Shown: positions 56,731-61,432 of the stretch, in pieces
Numbering within the stretch: position 1 is the stretch's first letter
How the letters are laid out: every line of letters starts with the position of its first letter
Assembly: GCF_002102255.1 (NCBI RefSeq)
Contig: NZ_LQPH01000041.1
Location: 1 to 61,432 of the forward strand
DNA length: 61,432 nucleotides
Source: Mycobacterium nebraskense
Lineage (GTDB): Bacteria; Actinomycetota; Actinomycetes; Mycobacteriales; Mycobacteriaceae
Direction: 5' to 3'
Made by a program: the position numbers and the translations under genes
Notes under the pieces: model-generated
Databases searched by the model: none
The model's input: the letters and a program-made list of their open reading frames with translations, nothing else
Told to the model about the DNA's origin: nothing

Positions 56731-58152
56731 TCAGGGCCGGCTCGGCGGCTGACTTTCGGCGGGCGAGCCGACGATGATGCTGCCGACGCTGCACTCCTGA
56801 AGCTCATTGACCCCGGTAGCCGCGACAAACGCGGCGGTATCACTGAATCCCTGAGCGCACGCACCAAGACCCATCGCAGTAGCAGCCAGATAGATCGTCT
56901 GCATGAGGACACCGACATTTTTCAGAATGGCGGCGTAAGAAATCTGCTCGTAGGTCCACATGATGCGACCGCTGCGCGCGGCCATGACCACGAGCACTTG
57001 CGGTTCGGCGCCTCCGGCCAGAGTCGCCGAAGCCGGTTTCAATAGTTGGGACACCGCCCGCGCATCCGCGGCGGCCACTGGTCGGAGCACGTGGTCGAAC
57101 GAATCGTAGTGGTACATGCCGGGTTCGAGTCCGGCGACATTTCGCACCACCGGGTAGAGCTCGAGCTCATAGAGGCCGCCGCCGGAAGGGTATGGCCGTG
57201 ATAGGAGTTCCTCGCCCTCACCGACCGGCTGGGTGCTCCTTGTTCGGGCTGTGCGGTATAGCAACTCGGCCAGCTGTTCAACGCTGATTGGGTGACCGTC
57301 GTCGAACGCCCTTGTCGAGACTCGATCTTCCATGACGGCCGTCAGCGAGGGGTCTTGACTCCGCTTCGCCGTCAGGTCGGGAACGGGCAGGGCGATCGGT
57401 TCACCCGGATAGTTCGCCCGCCGGGCCCGGGGCTGCGGGAATCGGCCCTTCGCCCACTTGGTCGGACCAAAATGCTCCCACGTGACGGTGCGCTCACCGA
57501 GCGTGCTGCGGCGGTGAAACCACAGATCCGGTGCGCTCCAGCTGACGGTTCCAAATCTGGAGTCCTCCTCACCGCGGGCGACAAGGATGCCGCACCAACG
57601 CAGGTCCTCGACGAATTGCGATGTCACTGCAATAGGCAAGTCAGAAACGCGTGTCGACGGCCCGTCGAGCAAAACGAGCAGACGCGGGTCATGGATGCAC
57701 AGATCGCACCACGCCAAGGGATGCTCGAGGATAAAGCCATCTGAGTCCCGATGCAGCACAGCGAATTTCGACATCACGATGGATTGAGACGGTGCGGCCG
57801 GCCGCGGTGCAGGTTGCCCGAACGGCCGTATAGAGTAGAGATCCTTCTCCTCCTCGCGCAGGGTGACCGTCAACCAGCCGCCGGCGACGAGGCGATCCAG
57901 CAATGCGCCCATATCGCTTGCATTTTCTAACCTGGATAGCTCCGCCACCGTTGCCGCCCCGACGTTGAGTGTTTTGAGCGCCTGTAGCTGACCAGCGGTC
58001 AAGCGGGTAAGCCTCTCACTGCGCGGAGGATTCAACAGCACCGCTCCGGCGGGAGTGGTCAAGCAGGTGACGCCCGAAGCCAAGGCCAATCTCGTCTTAT
58101 CGGGATATCTGATGTTGGGCAACCCGGAAGCCCTTCCGTTCTCGAACTGCAT
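56731..58152 (-). CDS. SagB-type FMN dehydrogenase (azoline oxidase family)
   Basis: This 473-residue protein has an N-terminal helical wHTH-like region (about 35-110) and a C-terminal nitroreductase-fold SagB/McbC domain from about 250. Signature parts are RVSTRAFDDGHPIS near 287, SRPYPSGGGLYELELYP near 324 and YEQISYAAILKNVGVLMQTI near 403. Relatives oxidise thiazolines or oxazolines to thiazoles or oxazoles with FMN. It converges on the second NRPS (110 bases between stops). In this setting it suggests a final azole ring in the product, although no heterocyclization (Cy) domain is present in the window. Not part of the canonical mycobactin set that I know. Confidence 0.87.
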   Translation of the reverse strand: MQFENGRASGLPNIRYPDKTRLALASGVTCLTTPAGAVLLNPPRSERLTRLTAGQLQALKTLNVGAATVAELSRLENASDMGALLDRLVAGGWLTVTLREEEKDLYSIRPFGQPAPRPAAPSQSIVMSKFAVLHRDSDGFILEHPLAWCDLCIHDPRLLVLLDGPSTRVSDLPIAVTSQFVEDLRWCGILVARGEEDSRFGTVSWSAPDLWFHRRSTLGERTVTWEHFGPTKWAKGRFPQPRARRANYPGEPIALPVPDLTAKRSQDPSLTAVMEDRVSTRAFDDGHPISVEQLAELLYRTARTRSTQPVGEGEELLSRPYPSGGGLYELELYPVVRNVAGLEPGMYHYDSFDHVLRPVAAADARAVSQLLKPASATLAGGAEPQVLVVMAARSGRIMWTYEQISYAAILKNVGVLMQTIYLAATAMGLGACAQGFSDTAAFVAATGVNELQECSVGSIIVGSPAESQPPSRP

Positions 58153-58390
58153 CGCCGTGCCAAGTCACTCAGCGTAAATCAGGCGCAACCAGCAATAACG
58201 ACGAGTCCCGCCTGCGCGCAAACCGCGGCTGACGAGGCGAAGATTCAGGGTTGCCACACAGCATCGGCACAGGTTACTCAGCGAAGTCATAAGTCGCTTT
58301 GGCGTAACGTAACGGGGCTGATACACGAAACATCAGTCACAAGCGGCCCAATTACAACACGGCTTTCGGCGGCGCGGAACCCGGCACCAC

Positions 58391-59190
58391 CCCGGCGATG
58401 ACAGCCTCGGGCGGATCACCGCGGCCGGCGCCGCAGTCTTATTCGTCGCGTTGACTGTGGCTCGGCTGTGTGCGTTACCCCAGCCCGTCGCGGACCCCGC
58501 AGCGGAGAAAGCCTCCATCCTCGCGTACTGGCGCATCGTCGCCGGGAACCGGCTTTTTCTGCTGTTCGGCGCGGCGATGATCGGCTCGTATGTGCTGATG
58601 TTCCAGATTTATCTGGAACTGCCGGTGAGGCCTCGTTCCTAGCGCCGCAGTCCCACAGTCCGGCGTCGTGGGCCGCGCTTTTCGTTGTCTCCGAGATCGT
58701 CGCGGTCGCCGGGGAGCTGCGCATCACCCGCTGGTTCGCCGTACGCTGGGGCCCGGACGCAGCCCGACGATCGGGCAGGCCGTCGCGGCGGCCTCATTCG
58801 TGCCGCTGGCCCTCATCCCCGACAGTCAGCGCTTGGGAATCATTGCGGCAGTCGCCGCGCTGCTGGTCTCAGCAGCCATGCTGGCCGTTGGCGAGGCGGC
58901 GGTCTTCCCGTTCGAAATGGACACCGTCGTCGCGCTGGCCAGAGACCGGCTGGTGGCCACGCACTACGGGTTCTACAACACGATCGTCGCATCGGGATCT
59001 TACCGGCAATCTAGCCACCGACTCGCTAATGGGTGCAGCACGACAATTCGGCGCCAGCGAACTCCTCTGCGCCGGACTGATTCTCGTCGGCATCATCGCC
59101 GCGCTGGGCCTACGCCGCCTCGACCGCGGACATCATCTCGAACCCACCCACGCAGCCGGTATTGGGCACGGCCAGTCGGTGAGGCGGTAG
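58391..59190 (+). pseudogene. decayed MFS transporter, C-terminal half
   Basis: Three frame changes are needed to read one MFS-like chain: frame 2 from about 58391 (LCALPQPVADPAAEKASILA, GAAMIGSYVLMFQIYLELPV) to about 58635; frame 1 (WAALFVVSEIVAVAGELRIT) to about 58755; frame 0 (TIGQAVAAASFVPLALIPDS, FPFEMDTVVALARDRLVATH) to about 59000; and frame 1 again (TDSLMGAARQFGASELLCAG) to a stop at 59190. The helices look like the last four to five of a 12-helix pump. The N-terminal half is absent. It could be a lost siderophore exporter of the cluster, which is a guess from position. Confidence 0.85.
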
Positions 59191-59280
59191 ACCATGAACC
59201 AGCCAAACCGCACCAGCCTAAACGTCCCTGCGGGCTGCTGCCATCGAAGCACTGCGGGGCTATACGACGCGTGACGAGGG

Positions 59281-59633
59281 ATACCGGTGCGGTCGGTGAT
59301 CGCCACCGCGGCCATCGCCGCGATCGCCGCACTGTGGGTGTTCGGTGGACCGGTGATAACGTTCAAGCTGGGCTACCGAGCGAACCGCTTGGCCTATAGC
59401 CCAAGGGGTATAGGTTTGGATGGGTATCCGGGTCGGTTCGTTGGTAAAAGGACAGGTGTCATGGTGGGCGGCCCCACACTTGTTGTCGGAGTGGGCGGCG
59501 ATACCGCGTGACCTTGTACTCGGCCTGCTGATCGTCGGTGCGATCACCGCATGGGTGGCCAAATCGTTCTGGCACAACGTGTTGTTACCGACCAACCCCT
59601 GGGGTCTGGTGAGTTCTGGGACAGGAAGAAGAT
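59281..59633 (+). pseudogene. fragment resembling a YraQ/DUF318-type permease, frameshifted
   Basis: Two overlapping frames read IATAAIAAIAALWVFGGPVI (59290 on) and then DLVLGLLIVGAITAWVAKSF (59511 on), two hydrophobic segments with no intact gene. The second resembles the helix of DUF318/YraQ permeases that ends in a conserved SFW. No complete start or C-terminus remains. Identification rests on a short similarity recalled by eye and may be wrong. Confidence 0.35.
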
Positions 59634-59636
59634 TAG

Positions 59637-60527
59637 GTGATACACACCCTGGGCAGCAGTCACTTCGTCCGCCTACCCGACGGGCGCAAGCTGCACTACA
59701 TGACGGCAGGCACCGGCGGCCCCACCGTGCTATTCGAATCCGGTTTAGGCGCTTCACGATCGGAGTGGGGACTCGTGCAGCCGCGTGTGGCACAACGATT
59801 CCGTACCGTGGTCTATGATCGGGCCAATCTGGGTCGCAGTGACGATGACCCTGAACCACGCACGCTGGAACGCATCACCGGTGACCTCACCCAGCTGCTA
59901 TCAGCACTGGATGCGGCCCCGTACATCCTGGCCGGGCACAGTTACGGCGGAACGATCGCCCTGGCTGCTGCTGCGACAAATCCGGCCCAGATCGCAGGGC
60001 TGGTGCTCATCGACCATGCCGACGAACACGTCAACATCTGCTGCGGGTCGCCGCTCAAACGCCTGCGTAGGATCGTGTTGGCCGGCCGGTCGGTGATCGG
60101 CGTCCTGAGACGCCTGCGCCTGATACCGCTGGCCGTCCGGCAAGCCATGCCAGGCATGCCTGCGGACGTGCTGGACGATCTGGTCACTGAAGATCTCACC
60201 TTGCGCGCCGCCCAGGCGGCGGACGAGGAGGAACGATTCTTCATCGAGGGCCTGAGAAGTCTGCGGCGTAATCCGCCTGCCCTCGGCGACACCCCGGTCA
60301 CTGTCATCTCAGGGATGAAGTCGACGATATTCGACAGGTCCATCCGTAAGGAGTTCGTGGCGGCGCACCGCCGGACCGCAGCGCGGCTGGATGCGCGTCA
60401 CGTCGAGGCGGCGCGGTCGAATCATCAAGTGGTCCTTACCGAACCACTACTAGTCGCTGACGAGATCATCCGAACCGCCGGCCACCGGCGCGAGCTGACA
60501 CCCAACGACCCGCATGGCACAACGTAA
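59637..60527 (+). CDS. alpha/beta hydrolase
   Basis: This 296-residue hydrolase has the HG-type opening FESGLGASRSEWG near 33-45, nucleophile GHSYGGTIALA near 99-109 with Ser101, and a His in RSNHQVVLTEPL near 263-274. An Asp between is likely. The GTG start (MIHTLGSSHF) has AGGAAGAAG 6 bases upstream. The substrate is unknown. It is the only evidently intact gene between the SagB oxidase and the window end. It is not overlapped by neighbours, and the sequence on both sides is decayed. Confidence 0.88.
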   Translation: MIHTLGSSHFVRLPDGRKLHYMTAGTGGPTVLFESGLGASRSEWGLVQPRVAQRFRTVVYDRANLGRSDDDPEPRTLERITGDLTQLLSALDAAPYILAGHSYGGTIALAAAATNPAQIAGLVLIDHADEHVNICCGSPLKRLRRIVLAGRSVIGVLRRLRLIPLAVRQAMPGMPADVLDDLVTEDLTLRAAQAADEEERFFIEGLRSLRRNPPALGDTPVTVISGMKSTIFDRSIRKEFVAAHRRTAARLDARHVEAARSNHQVVLTEPLLVADEIIRTAGHRRELTPNDPHGTT

Positions 60528-61200
60528 CGATCGGCACCGGCAGCTACGACGGCGCGTTCCGCGGCACACACATCGACCACTGCATGAAACGCGGCCTCAC
60601 CGTCCTCTCACCCACACACGACGGCACCACCAAAACGACCGCGCTACCCAGATCGCCTGCCCGTGCGGCGACACCCACGACCTGCGGACCGAAAACGGCC
60701 CCATCCTCGAACGGCAGATCCTCGACACCAGCCAGGCCCACCTCCAGGGCTGCCCCGCGGCGAAGGTCTACTCCGGCCGCAGCCACCGCTGATACCTCGA
60801 ATTCGCAACCCCTCGTGCGGCATCGTGCACCGCGACCGCGTTGACACCGCCGTCGACGACCGCAACCGCGGCCACAACGGAGCCGAACACCCCACGCCAG
60901 TACTTCAAGACCGACGACAGCGACAGCGTCTGCGACCGTTGCTACGGCTGGCGTGAAGACAGTGAATCAGTCTTCCCGCTCAAGTTCAATGAGACTGAAT
61001 ACCTTTCGAGCGCAAACTGACCGCAACTTTAGTCCGAAGTTCCCCCCGCTAAGTGGGGTCTGAATCCCCAATGTGCTTGGTGAGCAGGTGTTCTGCGGTG
61101 ATTATGTGGCGCACGATGTACTCATGTATCATGAGGATTGCGTCGGCGTGTCCTCTTCCCAATTGGCAGTTGTAGCGCCAGTATCGTGGTATAAAGTAAT
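60528..61200. other. decayed region without intact genes, upstream of a transposase
   Basis: Short open stretches include a Cys/His-rich patch (QIACPCGDTHDLRTENGPIL, 60651-60710) and DSVCDRCYGWREDSESVFPL (60923-60982) near a TGA at 61018. They look like pieces of one or two zinc-binding proteins broken by frameshifts. From 61020 the sequence becomes less GC-rich and contains AATTGG and TATAAA-like stretches before the transposase ATG. The terminal inverted repeat of the element may lie here but I could not define it. Confidence 0.45.
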
Positions 61201-61201
61201 C

Positions 61202-61432
61202 ATGTATGTGACGCGGGTGCCCAACCGTGGGTCACCGCCAGCGGTGCTGTTGCGCGAAAGCTACCGCGAAGACGGCAAGGTCAGAACCCGCACCCTGGCC
61301 AACTTGTCGCGCTGGCCCGAGCACAAGGTCGAGAAACTGCAGCGCGCGCTCAAGGGCCTGCCGGCGGCGTGCGATCTTGGCGAGGCGTTTGAGATCACCC
61401 GCAGCCTGCCGCACGGGCATGTGGCCGCGGTG
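61202..61432 (+). CDS. IS1634-family transposase, 5' part (runs off the window)
   Basis: The ATG at 61202 opens a 77-codon frame to the window end: MYVTRVPNRGSPPAVLLRES and RTRTLANLSRWPEHKVEKLQ. This is the typical N-terminus of DDE transposases of the IS1634/IS1549 group found in mycobacteria. The catalytic DDE residues would lie beyond the window. It is the first insertion-sequence gene seen here and marks the decaying right part of the island. Confidence 0.85.
   Translation, partial: MYVTRVPNRGSPPAVLLRESYREDGKVRTRTLANLSRWPEHKVEKLQRALKGLPAACDLGEAFEITRSLPHGHVAAV

Overview
The window is chromosomal DNA of a mycobacterium, most likely a slow grower; the species cannot be fixed from the sequence alone. 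The evidence is the high-GC codon use, a mycobacterial GroEL2, and a long backbone that runs in the same order as the M. tuberculosis segment Rv0440 down to Rv0419 (order recalled, not searched). That backbone reads groEL2, SDR, moeA2, psd, pssA, AAA ATPase, LON-domain protein, YbdK-type ligase, sodC, virR, a DUF3263 protein, def, GNAT, xthA, a small alanine-rich protein, ctpH, a small WPV protein, thiC, thiD, an alpha/beta hydrolase and lpqM.

Four accessory blocks interrupt the backbone before 40 kb. (1) At 3.7-7.15 kb there are M24-peptidase-like, cupin, Baeyer-Villiger monooxygenase and VOC genes, and a relic of an SDR 3' end survives on the far side (7160-7252). (2) At 12.4-16.6 kb there is a TetR regulator, a DUF2867-like gene with a frameshift near its 3' end, an SDR, an enoyl-CoA hydratase and an F420-type oxidoreductase. 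(3) At 27.8-32.9 kb there is a three-gene signalling operon: PAS-ANTAR, STAS, and a 1282-residue protein carrying a histidine kinase, receiver, SpoIIE phosphatase and RsbW-like kinase in one chain. (4) At 39.2-40.4 kb a divergent pair of Met/Gly-rich envelope proteins faces a copper-operator-like palindrome. A TPP riboswitch precedes thiC, two CIRCE boxes precede groEL2, and a 9-bp inverted repeat overlaps a candidate promoter of a marR gene.

From about 40.74 kb to the window end lies an island. Its left edge is a truncated 13E12-type DUF222/HNH relic and its right part holds decayed genes and the start of an IS1634-family transposase. Its core (40.9-58.2 kb) is a second, partial mycobactin-type cluster: separate ketosynthase and AT-KR-ACP proteins (MbtC/MbtD-like), a type II thioesterase (MbtT-like), a lysine-acyltransferase-like GNAT (MbtK-like), two NRPSs (C-A-PCP-C-PCP and C-A-PCP-E, MbtE/MbtF-like) and a convergent SagB-type azoline oxidase. 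Two 16/19 matches to the IdeR iron box sit in its two promoter regions. Salicylate synthase and ligase, the heterocyclizing MbtB, the lysine N-hydroxylase MbtG and MbtH are not in the window. An adjacent MFS transporter, a candidate exporter, is broken by three frameshifts. This iron-regulated cluster, with an oxidase not known in canonical mycobactin synthesis, is the best candidate here for an undescribed system.
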